NCBI GenBank assembly: GCA_016183945.1
Contig: JACPDP010000037.1
Coordinates: 14,597 to 39,059 of the forward strand
Direction: 5' to 3'
DNA length: 24,463 bases
DNA from: Magnetospirillum sp.
GTDB taxonomy: Bacteria; Pseudomonadota; Alphaproteobacteria; Rhodospirillales; Magnetospirillaceae
Of the stretch, positions 6,748 to 15,647 are shown piece by piece. Position numbers and translations under genes: made by a program. The stretch's first letter is position 1. Each line of letters opens with the position of its first letter. The notes under the pieces were generated by a model. The model was not told where the DNA came from. It saw nothing but the letters and a program-made list of their open reading frames with translations, and did no database searches.

Positions 6748-7815
6748 ATGGCCGAAGACGCCGAAGACAAAACAGAAGACCCGACAGACCGAAAACTGTC
6801 CAATGCCCGCGAAGAGGGCCAGGTCATGGCCTCGCAGGAGGTCAAGACGTGGGCGTCGCTGGTCGGCGGACTGATTCTGGTGGGGATGATGGCGCCGGGC
6901 ATCGCGCGCGACATCAAGTCGTTGATGATGCCCTTCATCGAGCATCCGCACACCATCGCCATGGATGGCGGCTCCCTGCGCGCCGTCGCCGTCGAGGTGG
7001 CCATCCACGTCATGATGGCCCTGGCGCTGCCGGTGGCGGTCATCCTTGTTCTGGGTCTGGGCGCCACCTTCGCCCAGCAGGGCTTCCTGTTCGTCCCCAA
7101 ACGGATCAAGCCGGACTTCGACAAGATCAATCCGCTGAAGGGCCTGAAGCGGCTGTTCTCGCTGCGGCAACTGGTGGAATTCGCCAAATCGCTGGTCAAA
7201 CTGGCGGTGGTGGGATCGGTGGTGGCGTGGATGATCTGGGGGCGGATGAACGAATTCGCCAACCTTCCCGGCCTCGATTTGATGGCGCTGATGGACTATC
7301 TGCATCACCGGGTGGTGGTCCTGGTGGCCGCCATCATGATCATGGTCACCACGGTGTCAGCCGCCGACTGGTTTTATCAGCGCTGGGACTTCAACGAAAA
7401 AATGCGGATGACCAAGCAGGAGGTCAAGGACGAGCACAAGCAGACGGAAGGCGACCCCATGATCAAGAGCCGCCTGCGGTCCTTGCGCATGCAGCGCGCG
7501 CGTCAGCGCATGATGGCCGCGGTGCCCGACGCCAGCGTGGTGGTGACCAACCCCACCCACTTCGCCTGTGCCCTGAAATACGACATGGAAAACATGAACG
7601 CGCCCGTCCTGGTGGCCAAGGGCGCCGATTTCGTTGCCCAGCGCATCCGCGAGATCGCCGAGGAGAACGATGTCCCGCTGGTGGAGAACCCGCCGCTGGC
7701 CCGCGCCCTGTATGCCTCGGTCGAACTCGACCAGGAAGTGCCCCCGGAGCATTACAAGGCGGTGGCCGAGATCATCGGCTACGTCATGCGCCTGAAAGGC
7801 AAACTTGCGAAGTGA
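6748..7815 (+). CDS. flhB: Flagellar type III export switch protein FlhB
   Basis: FlhB controls substrate order in flagellar export. The protein is 355 residues, with a charged N-terminus EDKTEDPTDRKLSNAREEGQV, the canonical FlhB start, and four membrane helices up to about residue 215. The linker MRMTKQEVKDEHKQTEGDP is followed by the cytoplasmic domain with the autocleavage motif NPTH at residues 268-271 (codon for Asn at 7549), inside VVVTNPTHFACALKYD. The tail VPLVENPPLARALYASVELDQEVPPEHYKAVAEIIGYVMRL matches family members. All catalytic features are present. The cckA-like gene starts eight bases after the stop, so both are probably on one transcript. Confidence 0.97.
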   Translation: MAEDAEDKTEDPTDRKLSNAREEGQVMASQEVKTWASLVGGLILVGMMAPGIARDIKSLMMPFIEHPHTIAMDGGSLRAVAVEVAIHVMMALALPVAVILVLGLGATFAQQGFLFVPKRIKPDFDKINPLKGLKRLFSLRQLVEFAKSLVKLAVVGSVVAWMIWGRMNEFANLPGLDLMALMDYLHHRVVVLVAAIMIMVTTVSAADWFYQRWDFNEKMRMTKQEVKDEHKQTEGDPMIKSRLRSLRMQRARQRMMAAVPDASVVVTNPTHFACALKYDMENMNAPVLVAKGADFVAQRIREIAEENDVPLVENPPLARALYASVELDQEVPPEHYKAVAEIIGYVMRLKGKLAK

Positions 7816-7822
7816 TTGGTTC

Positions 7823-10164
7823 ATGAGCCCGCTGCCTTGGGCCCTGGGGGCGGCGGTCATCGTCTTGGCGGGGTTGTCGCTGGCGACCGGTGGGCCGCTG
7901 GCCATACCCGCCGTGGCGGCTGCCGCTGCTGCGGCGGCGACGGGCGGCGCCATGGCGTGGCGCTGGTCGCAAAGTGCTCGCGGCGCCGTCAGGGCGGAGG
8001 CGCTGGCGGGGGCATTGGAGTCGGAGACGCGGGCCTGCCTGCTGGTCGGCCCCGACGGCGCCGAGCTGTTCCGCAACCATGCGGCGCGGCGCCTGCTCGG
8101 CCCGGCCGACGATCCGTTGATTCCCATCAAGGCGCGCGTGGTCGGCGACGACCGCCTGCTGGTGGAGATCGAGCGCCTGGATGCCGCCGCCGCGGTGGGG
8201 GCGCCGCGCCGTACCGAGGTGGCGCTGAGCATGCCGGGCGGCGGCCGCGAATGGCTGTCGCTCGAGGTGCGGCCGACCGGCGGCTCGGCGGCGGTGGTGT
8301 GGCTGGCCGAAGACGTCACGCCGCGACGCGCCATCGAGGAGACGCTGCGCCGCGAGAACGAACTGTTGTCGGACTTCGTCGACCTGCTGCCGGTGGGCTG
8401 CTACTCGGCCGACGCCGAGGGCACGGTGCGCTACGTCAATCAGCGCCTGGCCGACTGGCTGGGCAAGAATGGCGACGAAATCGTCGGGCGCAATCTCAAG
8501 GAGGTGTTCGGCAGCGTCCCCAACCCCGAGGAGGAACGGACGGAACTGCGGCTGGAAGGCCGCAACGGCGAGGTGTTCCAGGCGCTGGTGGCCCATTCGG
8601 TGTTCGACGAGGGCGGCGAGATCTTCACCCGCTCGGTGGTGGTGCGCGACCTGGTGCCCGAGCAGCAGTGGGAACGCGCCGTGCGCGCCGCCGAGCGCCG
8701 CTTCCGCTGGCTGTTCGACGACGCGCCCGTCGGCATCGCCCTGGTGGACCCCGACGGCACCATCGGCGCCTGCAATCTGGCGCTTCAGGCCATGATGGGC
8801 ATCGACCACGACGACATGCTCGGCCGCACCGTCGCCGACTACATGGCCGAGGAGCACCGGGCAACGGCGGCCGAGCAGTTGGCGAAGGTCCTGCATGGCT
8901 CGCAGCCCGGCACCCATATGGAGGTGCGGCTGAAGGGCCGCCGCGACCTGATCGCCCAGCTGTTCGTCAGCCCCACCCACGAGGACGGCGAAATCTCCGG
9001 CCTGGTCATCCACTTCATCGACGCCACCGAGCAGCGCAACCTGGAGCTGCAATTCGCCCAGTCGCAGAAGATGCAGGCCATGGGTCAGCTGGCCGGCGGC
9101 GTGGCGCACGACTTCAACAATCTGCTGACCGCCATGATCGGCTTCTGCGACCTGCTGCTGCAGCGCCACGGCGCCGGCGATCCCAGCTTCGCCGATATCA
9201 TGCAGATCAAGCAGAACGCCAACCGCGCCGCCTCCCTGGTGCGCCAGCTGCTGGCCTTCTCCCGCCGCCAGGCGCTGCAGCCGCGCCTGCTGAACGTCAC
9301 CGACGCCCTGGTGGAGCTGTCCAACCTGCTGCGCCGGCTGCTGGGCGAGACCATCGAGCTCCGGATGGTGCACGGCCGTCAGCTCGGGTCATCATCAACC
9401 TCGCCGTCAACGCCCGCGACGCCATGCCCGGCGGCGGTCAGCTCGCCGTCCGCACCAACGCGGTGACGGTGGACAAGCCGGTCCAGCGTGGCCCCGAACT
9501 CATGCCGGCCGGCGACTACGTGCTGATCGAGGTCGCCGACACCGGCACCGGCATCAACACGGAGAATCTCGGCCGCATCTTCGAGCCGTTCTTCTCCACC
9601 AAGGAGGTGGGAGCCGGCACCGGGCTGGGGCTGTCCACCGTCTACGGCATCGTGCGCCAGACCGACGGCTTCGTCTTCGTCGAGAGCGAACCCGGACAAG
9701 GCGCCACCTTCGCCATCTACCTGCCACGCTTCGAGCCGGGTCCGGCGGAGGAGCCCAAGCGCCAGACCAAGGAACCCGAGGCCGGCGCCGACCTTACCGG
9801 CGCCGGCACCATCCTGCTGGTGGAGGACGAGGACGCGGTGCGCCTGTTCGGCTGCCGGGCGTTGCGCAACAAGGGGTACCGCGTGATCGAGGCGCGCTCG
9901 GGCGAGCAGGCGCTCGACGTTCTGCGCGGCGATGAGGGCATCGACGTGCTGATCTCCGACGTGGTGATGCCCGGCATGGATGGGGTGACGCTGGCCCGCC
10001 TGGTGCGCATGGAACGCCCGGCCATTCGCATCATTCTGATCTCGGGCTACTCGGAGGATGTGGCCCGCAACGGTATCGACCCCGACGAGGGCATCCACTT
10101 CCTGCCCAAGCCGTTCTCGCTGAAGCAGTTGGCCGGGGCGGTCAAACAGGTGATGGCGGACTGA
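7823..10164 (+). pseudogene. cckA: CckA-like hybrid sensor histidine kinase, frame broken near 9387
   Basis: Two frames together encode one protein. The first (7823 to about 9387) has two N-terminal hydrophobic segments, about three PAS-like modules (residues roughly 60-160, 180-290, 290-410) and the HisKA box GQLAGGVAHDFNNLLTAMIGF with the phospho-accepting His at residue 429 (codon 9107). The second (from 9388) continues at the N box INLAVNARDAMPGGG, then DTGTGI, IFEPFFSTKEVG, GTGLGLSTVYGIV and a receiver domain (LLVEDED; phospho-Asp codon at 9958 in LISDVVMPGMDG; PKPF). Between HGRQLG and VIINL about 11 residues usual in this family (xVKxDxGQLEQ) are absent and the frame shifts by 3n+1 bases. 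In alphaproteobacteria CckA feeds phosphate through ChpT to CtrA. As written, translation ends at 9466, without ATPase or receiver domains. It may be a real mutation or a sequence error. TTG 7805 is an alternative start. Confidence 0.85.
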
Positions 10165-10199
10165 CCAACCGGCCGACGAACCTGGGGCGAAAAAAGCAG

Positions 10200-10228
10200 G
10201 AACATTCGCGAACGTTCCCCTTGCATTC
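10200..10228 (+). promoter_or_regulatory. Candidate LexA (SOS) site upstream of recA
   Basis: GTTC at 10214-10217, seven bases, then ATTC at 10225-10228 matches the alphaproteobacterial LexA box GTTC-N7-GTTC at seven of eight positions. A second near-match, GAAC-N6-GAAC at 10200-10213, has one base too few in the spacer. The sites lie 71-99 bases before the recA start. A weak promoter (TTGCAT 10221-10226, TGTATT 10246-10251) would overlap the box. RecA is LexA-repressed in essentially all alphaproteobacteria studied, which supports this reading. Confidence 0.5.
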
Positions 10229-10298
10229 CGGAACGGATTAGGTACTGTATTGCCAGGTTGCATCGCCAACCGGAACGGGATAGATGAGGGGAACGGCC

Positions 10299-11375
10299 AT
10301 GTCGCAGGCTGCGTTGCGTCTCGTGGACAAGGATACCATGGATAAGCAAAAGGCATTGGAGGCCGCGGTCAGCCAGATCGAGCGGGCTTTCGGCAAGGGC
10401 TCGATCATGAAGCTCGGCCAGAAGGAGCATGTGGAGGTCGACGTGATCTCGACCGGCTCGCTCGGCCTGGACGTGGCGCTGGGCATCGGCGGCGTGCCGC
10501 GCGGCCGCATCATCGAGGTCTACGGCCCGGAAAGCTCGGGCAAGACCACGCTGGCGCTGCATGTCATCGCCGAGGCGCAGAAGAAAGGCGGCGCCTGCGC
10601 CTTCATCGATGCCGAACACGCGCTGGACCCGGGCTATGCCCGCAAGCTGGGCGTCAACCTCTCCGAACTGCTGATCAGCCAGCCCGATGCCGGCGAGCAG
10701 GCTTTGGAAATCTGCGACACCCTGGTGCGGTCCGGCGCCGTCGACGTGGTGGTGGTGGACTCGGTGGCGGCGCTGGTGCCGCGCGCCGAGCTCGAAGGCG
10801 AGATGGGCGACACCCATGTCGGCCTGCATGCCCGCCTGATGAGTCAGGCGCTGCGCAAACTCACCGGCTCGGTGGCCAAGTCCAAGACCATCGTCATCTT
10901 CATCAATCAGATCCGCATGAAGATCGGCGTGATGTTCGGCAACCCGGAGACCACCACCGGCGGCAATGCCCTGAAGTTCTACGCCTCGGTCCGCCTGGAG
11001 ATCCGCCGCGTCGGCGCCATCAAGGACCGCGACGAGGTGGTGGGCAACCAGACCCGGGTCAAGGTGGTCAAGAACAAGCTGGCGCCACCATTCAAGGTGG
11101 TCGACTTCGACATCATGTATGGCGAGGGCGTGTCCAAGATGGGCGAGCTCATCGACCTCGGCGTAAAGGCCGGTGTGGTGGAAAAGTCGGGGGCGTGGTT
11201 CTCCTACAACTCCGTCCGGATCGGCCAGGGCCGCGAGAACGCCAAGACCTATCTGCGGGAGCATCCCGAGATGGCCGCCGAAATCGAAGGCGCCATTCGT
11301 GGCAACGCCACCCAGATCTCGGAGGCCTTGTCCGGCGGCCCCGGCGACCTCGACGGCACCATCACCGAGGACTGA
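10299..11375 (+). CDS. recA: Recombinase A (RecA)
   Basis: RecA forms filaments on single-stranded DNA, drives strand exchange and triggers LexA self-cleavage. The start at 10299 gives 358 residues and is preceded by GAGGGG seven bases upstream. An in-frame ATG at 10284 would add five residues. Features are the N-terminal polymerisation helix ([26 protein letters not shown]), Walker [10 protein letters not shown] at residues 76-84, Walker [15 protein letters not shown], loop-1 [23 protein letters not shown], and loop 2 with [33 protein letters not shown]. The C-terminus ends acidic ([10 protein letters not shown]), as usual. The gene is monocistronic with its own terminator. Confidence 0.98.
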   Translation: MSQAALRLVDKDTMDKQKALEAAVSQIERAFGKGSIMKLGQKEHVEVDVISTGSLGLDVALGIGGVPRGRIIEVYGPESSGKTTLALHVIAEAQKKGGACAFIDAEHALDPGYARKLGVNLSELLISQPDAGEQALEICDTLVRSGAVDVVVVDSVAALVPRAELEGEMGDTHVGLHARLMSQALRKLTGSVAKSKTIVIFINQIRMKIGVMFGNPETTTGGNALKFYASVRLEIRRVGAIKDRDEVVGNQTRVKVVKNKLAPPFKVVDFDIMYGEGVSKMGELIDLGVKAGVVEKSGAWFSYNSVRIGQGRENAKTYLREHPEMAAEIEGAIRGNATQISEALSGGPGDLDGTITED

Positions 11376-11442
11376 GCCCGACGAACCCGTGCGGATCCGT
11401 TCGCCGGTATTCAGCCGCCAGGCGGGGGGCAATACCAAGACA

Positions 11443-11475
11443 GGCCCCGGAGGCGACCTCGGGGCCTTCTCTTTT
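11443..11475 (+). terminator. Intrinsic terminator of recA
   Basis: GGCCCCG-G-AGG at 11443-11453 pairs with CCTCGGGGCC at 11457-11466 (ten pairs with one bulged G, three-base loop CGA) and is followed by the T-rich TTCTCTTTT. It lies about 70 bases after the recA stop. The stem is strong, but the T-run is interrupted by two C. Confidence 0.85.
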
Positions 11476-11635
11476 GCTTGCTTGCCGGCGTTTACTTCTC
11501 GGCCACGACATATGCCATATTGTTTTCTGGCGGCAGCGGGTGGCGATACATACGGGAAAACCGTGTCAATAGGAGTTGATGAGTTTCCTAACAAGATGTG
11601 ATATTTTCGAACCGGTCGTGTCGGAGGGTCACGAT

Positions 11636-12484
11636 ATGGGAGTTGAGGAGGTCAGGCTGCCAATGGCAGCCAGCGGCCACACCACTCTCCCGCCGGAGGG
11701 CGGGCGGCGATGCCGCACCGCCGTGTCAGTGGCGGTTCGCGCCCTCCTCGACCTGATCGAGGAGAGCGCCGACAACGGCCAGGTGTCCGTCGAGGCGGTG
11801 CGGCGCATCGGCCATGCGGTGATCTCCGCCCAGGGTCCGCTGTCGGCCCTCTACACCCAGACCCAGCATAATTGCCAAGCCACCTTCGAGTTGCAGGCCA
11901 TCGAGCGCAAGCGCACCGACTTCCTCGGCCGCATTGTCACCCAGCCCTTCGCCGAGCTGTTCGACGACCCCAAGAGCGGCATCGAGCGCAAACATCTCCC
12001 GCAGTTGTTCGCCGCGATACGCATGATGGTGGGCGAGGAGGTCTACGAGGACCTGCGCACCCAGGCCGCCACTGCCGCCGAGCGGTATCGAACCCCCGAG
12101 GGGCCGGTGGAATGGGATGCGTTCTACGCCGATCCGGTCACTGCGGCGGTGCGCGAGCAGGTGCTGGTGACCATGGGGCGGAGCTTCCGACGCTTCGAAC
12201 CGCGCAAGGATTGGTTCCTCATCGTGATGAATTCCAATCCGTCGTCCATCTCGCTGGGATCGAGCGTCTTCATCGCCAAGAAGCCTGACGACAAGGCGGT
12301 TCGCGAGTTCACTGAACTCAACATGTGCCGCCTGTTCCGCGCCCTGTTCGCCACCGTGCGCCCCGACGCGTTCGACGTCGCCCACCGTCACGCCTTCACC
12401 GAGCGTTGGGGCTCGGACCCGGAAAAGATTTTCGGCGTGATGTTCGTCGAACTTCAGGCCCTGTGCCTGCAAGTAGGCTGCTAG
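11636..12484 (+). CDS. Conserved-looking protein of unknown function
   Basis: I do not recognise the family. With the ATG at 11636, supported by GGAGG eight bases upstream, the product is 282 residues. A TTG/ATG at 11576/11579 would lengthen it but has a badly spaced ribosome site. The protein has no signal peptide or membrane helix. Residues about 40-75 (RALLDLIEESADNGQVSVEAVRRIGHAVISAQ) and 90-170 are mostly helical. A beta-rich part follows, with DWFLIVMNSNPSSISLGSSVFIAKK, then a helical end, ELNMCRLFRALFATVRPDAFDVAHRHAFTERWG. Codon use matches neighbouring genes. The end overlaps the next unknown gene by 22 bases in another frame, so they are either coupled or one gene split by a frameshift. 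Confidence 0.75.
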   Translation: MGVEEVRLPMAASGHTTLPPEGGRRCRTAVSVAVRALLDLIEESADNGQVSVEAVRRIGHAVISAQGPLSALYTQTQHNCQATFELQAIERKRTDFLGRIVTQPFAELFDDPKSGIERKHLPQLFAAIRMMVGEEVYEDLRTQAATAAERYRTPEGPVEWDAFYADPVTAAVREQVLVTMGRSFRRFEPRKDWFLIVMNSNPSSISLGSSVFIAKKPDDKAVREFTELNMCRLFRALFATVRPDAFDVAHRHAFTERWGSDPEKIFGVMFVELQALCLQVGC

Positions 12485-12789
12485 AGCGCTGGGGGCAGCG
12501 CCTCGCCGCCGTTGCCGCCCAGTTTCCCGAGAACTGTGACATCTGTCCGCTAGGGGCCAAGGGGACGGGCAACGCCATCATTGATTACGCCAAGGCCGGC
12601 CACTCCCATCATCCGGATCTGCTGCGCTGGCGTAAGGTCCTGGGCGATATCGCCTGGGCCTTCCCCACCGATTTGGCGATCCAAGCAATCGCCCGTCGGC
12701 ATGGCCTATCCTACGCCGACCAGGCCGCGGCGCGGGAGCCGCGGATGGAACGGCCCCTCCGCCACATTCCCGCCACCACTTGCGGCTAA
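12463..12789 (+). CDS. Small unknown protein with CDICPLG motif, overlapping the previous gene
   Basis: The protein is 108 residues if the GTG at 12463 is used. Upstream of that point the frame reads as an Arg/Pro-rich shadow, and from RLLERWGQRLAAVAAQF onward it looks like true protein. It contains NCDICPLGAKGTGNAIIDYAKAGHSHHPDLLRWRKVLGDIAWAF, with two Cys spaced CxxC and clustered His that might bind a metal. That is only inference. There is no ribosome site worth the name before the GTG, which fits translational coupling to the preceding gene or a disrupted single reading frame. The stop lies 33 bases before the antiporter gene. Confidence 0.6.
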   Translation: MPASRLLERWGQRLAAVAAQFPENCDICPLGAKGTGNAIIDYAKAGHSHHPDLLRWRKVLGDIAWAFPTDLAIQAIARRHGLSYADQAAAREPRMERPLRHIPATTCG

Positions 12790-12822
12790 ACCAAGTCATC
12801 GACTTCGTGTAGAAAGCCGCCT

Positions 12823-14109
12823 ATGGACGTTCACCATCCCGACCTGACCGCCGCCGCCATCGTCGCCCTCGCCGCGCTGCTGTGCGGTGTCGGGATGACG
12901 CGGCTCAAGCAGCCGGCGATCCTCGGCTATATCCTGGCCGGGGTGGCGCTGGGGCCGGCGGGGTTCGGGCTGGTGTCGAACCGCGAGGCGGTGTCCACCC
13001 TGGCCGAGTTCGGCGTGCTGATGCTGCTGTTCGTCATCGGCATCGAGCTGGATCTGCGGCGCTTCGTCGCCCGCTGGCGCGTCGCCGTCTTCACCACCGT
13101 GCTGCAGATCGGCGGCAGCGTCGCCACCGCGCTGTTGCTGCGCCACCTGCTGGGCTGGAGCTTCGGGCTGGCGCTGGTGCTGGGCTTCGCGGTGGCGGTG
13201 TCGTCCACCGCGGTGGTGATCAAGATGCTGGAGGGCTCCGGCGACCTCGACACGCCCGTAGGCCGCACCACCGTCGGCATCCTCATCGCCCAGGACATGG
13301 CGGTGGTGCCGATGATGCTGGTGCTCGACGGCATGACCAAGAAGGGCCTCGCCCCCATCGATGCCGCCAAGGTGGTGTTCTCGCTGGCCTTCATCGTGGC
13401 GCTGTTCTGGCTGCTGCTGAAGAAGAAGCGCCTGGACCTGCCCATCACCGCGCGGCTGGTGCAGGACGGCGACCTGTCGCCGCTGGTGGCGCTGGCGTGG
13501 TGCTTCGGGGCGGCGGCGCTGTCCGGCCTGATGGACCTGTCGCCGGCCTATGGCGCCTTCCTGGCCGGGGTGGTGCTGGGCAATTCCGGCCAGCGCGAGG
13601 CCATCCTCAGGAGCGCCCACCCGGTGCAGAGCGTGCTGCTGATGGTGTTCTTCCTGTCCATCGGACTGCTGCTCGACTTCAGGTTCATCTGGAAGAACCT
13701 GGGGCAGGTGCTGCTGCTGCTCGGCATGGTCACCCTGTTCAAAACGGCGCTCAACGTCGGCGCGCTCAGGCTGTTGCGCCAGGACTGGCCCAGCGCCGTG
13801 CTGGCCGGGGCCTCGCTGGCGCAGATCGGCGAGTTCTCCTTCCTGCTGGCCGATGCCGGCAAGGCGGTCAAGCTGATCACCGCCGCCGAGACCAAGCTGG
13901 TGGTGGCGGTCACCGTGCTTTCGCTGATCCTGTCGCCGTTCTGGCTGTTCACCATGCGTCGGCTGCACCGCTTGGCGGCCGGCGGCGTGGGCTCGTTGCG
14001 CGAACTGATGGGGATGCTATATGGACGCGAGGCGGGAGCCGTCGCCACCGTGGCCCGCCGCGCCGTGCGGCGACTCCCCCGGCGCAAGCGCGAGCCGGCC
14101 GATGCCTGA
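12823..14109 (+). CDS. CPA2-family monovalent cation:proton antiporter (KefB/YbaL membrane domain type)
   Basis: This protein exchanges K+ or Na+ for H+ across the inner membrane. It has 428 residues with about 12 hydrophobic helices, covering only the Na_H_Exchanger domain. Typical signatures are [58 protein letters not shown], the ion-pocket-like [19 protein letters not shown] and [12 protein letters not shown]. KefB and YbaL carry a cytoplasmic RCK/TrkA-N domain after the membrane part. Here only a short Arg-rich tail follows, so nucleotide or glutathione gating of that type is absent. The exact ion cannot be told. The stop overlaps the rnhB start (ATGcctga), so the two are co-translated. 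Confidence 0.9.
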   Translation: MDVHHPDLTAAAIVALAALLCGVGMTRLKQPAILGYILAGVALGPAGFGLVSNREAVSTLAEFGVLMLLFVIGIELDLRRFVARWRVAVFTTVLQIGGSVATALLLRHLLGWSFGLALVLGFAVAVSSTAVVIKMLEGSGDLDTPVGRTTVGILIAQDMAVVPMMLVLDGMTKKGLAPIDAAKVVFSLAFIVALFWLLLKKKRLDLPITARLVQDGDLSPLVALAWCFGAAALSGLMDLSPAYGAFLAGVVLGNSGQREAILRSAHPVQSVLLMVFFLSIGLLLDFRFIWKNLGQVLLLLGMVTLFKTALNVGALRLLRQDWPSAVLAGASLAQIGEFSFLLADAGKAVKLITAAETKLVVAVTVLSLILSPFWLFTMRRLHRLAAGGVGSLRELMGMLYGREAGAVATVARRAVRRLPRRKREPADA

Positions 14110-14713
14110 CTTCGCGCTTGAGATCGAGTTGAGCGGCGTCGTCGCCGGCATCGACGAGGTGGGACGCGGGCCGCTGGCCGGGCCGGTGATGGCCGCGGCG
14201 GTGGTGCTCGACCGCCAGCGGCTGCCGTCGAGTCTGGCCGAGCAGCTCGACGACTCGAAGAAACTGACCAAGCGGCGGCGCGACGAACTGGCCGCGCTGG
14301 TGCTGGCCTCGGCCTCGGTGGGCTTCGGCGAGGCCTCGGTGGCGGAAATCGACCGCCTCAACATCCTCCAGGCCACCTTCCTGGCCATGAGCCGGGCCTT
14401 GGCGGCGCTGGGACTGGCCGTCGACCACGCCCTGGTGGACGGCAACCGGCCGCCGCCGCTGCCCTGCCCGGTGCGCTGCGTGGTGGGCGGCGACGGCCTC
14501 AGCCTGTCCATCGCCGCCGCCTCGGTGGTGGCCAAGGTGCGACGCGACGCCGAAATGGCTCGCCTGGCCGAGCTTCATCCCGGCTATGGCTGGGAGCGCA
14601 ACGCCGGCTACGGCACCGCCGACCACATGGCGGCGCTCAACCGTCTCGGCGCGACGCCACACCACCGGCGCTCCTTCGCGCCGGTGGCCCAAATGGTGTT
14701 GGTTCAGTCTTAA
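14102..14713 (+). CDS. rnhB: Ribonuclease HII
   Basis: RNase HII cuts RNA in RNA-DNA hybrids and starts removal of misincorporated ribonucleotides from DNA. The product is 203 residues (E. coli 198). Catalytic residues visible are Asp18 and Glu19 in [14 protein letters not shown], Asp113 in HALVDGN and Asp149 in AKVRRDAEM. Also present are [15 protein letters not shown] (DSKKL motif) and the C-terminal [18 protein letters not shown]. The ATG at 14102 lies eight bases before the end of the antiporter gene. The frame is open further upstream, but homologues start at MPDF. The next gene is convergent, and the 118-base gap between them holds no terminator that I can see. Confidence 0.96.
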   Translation: MPDFALEIELSGVVAGIDEVGRGPLAGPVMAAAVVLDRQRLPSSLAEQLDDSKKLTKRRRDELAALVLASASVGFGEASVAEIDRLNILQATFLAMSRALAALGLAVDHALVDGNRPPPLPCPVRCVVGGDGLSLSIAAASVVAKVRRDAEMARLAELHPGYGWERNAGYGTADHMAALNRLGATPHHRRSFAPVAQMVLVQS

Positions 14714-14831
14714 ACTCCGAAAGATGCCGCCCAGGTAATTACGAGCAGGCAACACCGACACCATTCGCCTTCAAAACCCTCTGCCTCCAGCCTTGGGTCA
14801 AGCGGGTCATTTCATAGGTTCGCCGGTATGA

Positions 14832-15608
14832 CTACTTCCGCGGCGCGACGATGTCGGTCCGGGCGATGCGGCGGAGGGAGACTTCCAGGCGGGCGTCGGC
14901 CTTGGCGATCTCCTGCAGGGCCTCGCGGGTGAAGTTGATATGCGCCTCGGCGGCCGCCAGCGCCGCCGCCGGGTTGCCCGCCATCACCGCCTCGTGCACG
15001 GCGCGGTGCTGGTCCAGCAGCAATTCGCGCACGCCCTTGCGCTGGTAGAGTTTCGAGCGATTGTAGAAGACCTCCTTGCGCAGCATCTCGGACAACGCCC
15101 GCATGATGTGCAGCATCACCACGTTGTGCGAGGCTTCGTAGATGGCGAGGTGGAAATCGGCATCGGCCTCGGCCTCGTCGGACGGGTCGTCCTTGCCGTG
15201 GGCGGCGACCATGGCTCGGAAACTCTTGTCGATGATGGCACGATCGACCTCGGTCGCCCGGGTCGCCGCCAGCTGGGTGGCAGCCCCTTCGACCAGGCAG
15301 CGGAACTCCAGGTAGTCGAACGTGGTCTCGGGCCGCGACCGCAGGATGGCGTAGAGCGGCTCGGTGAAGCCCTGCCCCAGCATCGGCGCGACATAGGTGG
15401 CGCCGCCCTTGCCGGTGTAGAGCAGGCCGCGCTTCTCAAGCTTTTCCAGCGCCTCGCGCAGGCTGGGGCGCGAAACCTCGAAGCGCGCCGCCAGGTCCCG
15501 TTCGGACAGCAGGCGCTCGTCGGAACGCAGCGAGCCTTCCAGGATCAGCTGCTCGATATGCTCGGCGATGGTGTCGGCCAGCTTGGCCGGGCGGATCGGT
15601 TCGGTCAT
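14832..15608 (-). CDS. FadR-type GntR transcriptional regulator (FCD domain)
   Basis: This is a DNA-binding repressor or activator responding to a small carboxylate. The 258-residue protein has an N-terminal winged helix (residues about 8-72) with the recognition segment LLSERDLAARFEVSRPSLREALEKLEKRGLL, then a helical FCD domain (about 95-235). Metal-linked residues of the FCD pocket appear in ADADFHLAIYEASHN and in EAHINFTREAL. It groups with PdhR/LldR-like members, but no catabolic gene is adjacent, so the effector is unknown. The ATG at 15608 is preferred: the TTG alternative at 15626 would lie inside a palindrome that looks like its own operator. It follows truA on the same strand after 39 bases. 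Confidence 0.9.
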   Translation of the reverse strand: MTEPIRPAKLADTIAEHIEQLILEGSLRSDERLLSERDLAARFEVSRPSLREALEKLEKRGLLYTGKGGATYVAPMLGQGFTEPLYAILRSRPETTFDYLEFRCLVEGAATQLAATRATEVDRAIIDKSFRAMVAAHGKDDPSDEAEADADFHLAIYEASHNVVMLHIMRALSEMLRKEVFYNRSKLYQRKGVRELLLDQHRAVHEAVMAGNPAAALAAAEAHINFTREALQEIAKADARLEVSLRRIARTDIVAPRK

Positions 15609-15619
15609 GCGCACGATTT

Positions 15620-15638
15620 TGGTCAAAAGTTTTGTCCA
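15620..15638 (-). promoter_or_regulatory. 19-bp palindrome, candidate operator of the GntR gene
   Basis: On the plus strand the sequence reads TGGTCAAAA-G-TTTTGTCCA: two nine-base arms around a central G with one mismatched pair (eight of nine). It fills the gap between the truA stop and the gntR ATG, 11 bases before the ATG. GntR/FadR regulators bind short palindromes of this size and commonly repress their own gene, so autoregulation is the simplest reading. It is AT-rich and has no T-run on the minus strand, so it is not a terminator. Confidence 0.55.
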
Positions 15639-15647
15639 GCGCTACTC

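Noticed and set aside
5917..7308. Long Gln/His-rich minus-strand frame opposite fliR and flhB
   Set aside because: His/Gln/Asp/Arg-rich shadow translation of Leu/Val-rich membrane proteins, with no recognisable domain.
11576..11635. Longer start (TTG 11576 or ATG 11579) for the unknown gene after recA
   Set aside because: AGGAG at 11571-11575 is too close to both codons. GGAGG at 11623-11627 is ideally spaced for the ATG at 11636.
14714..14831. Gap between rnhB and the GntR gene searched for a bidirectional terminator or small gene
   Set aside because: No stable stem with a T-run and no convincing frame is present.
15620..15638. Palindrome considered as a transcription terminator for truA
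   Set aside because: The stem is AT-rich and short, and no T-run follows in the minus-strand direction. An operator fits better.
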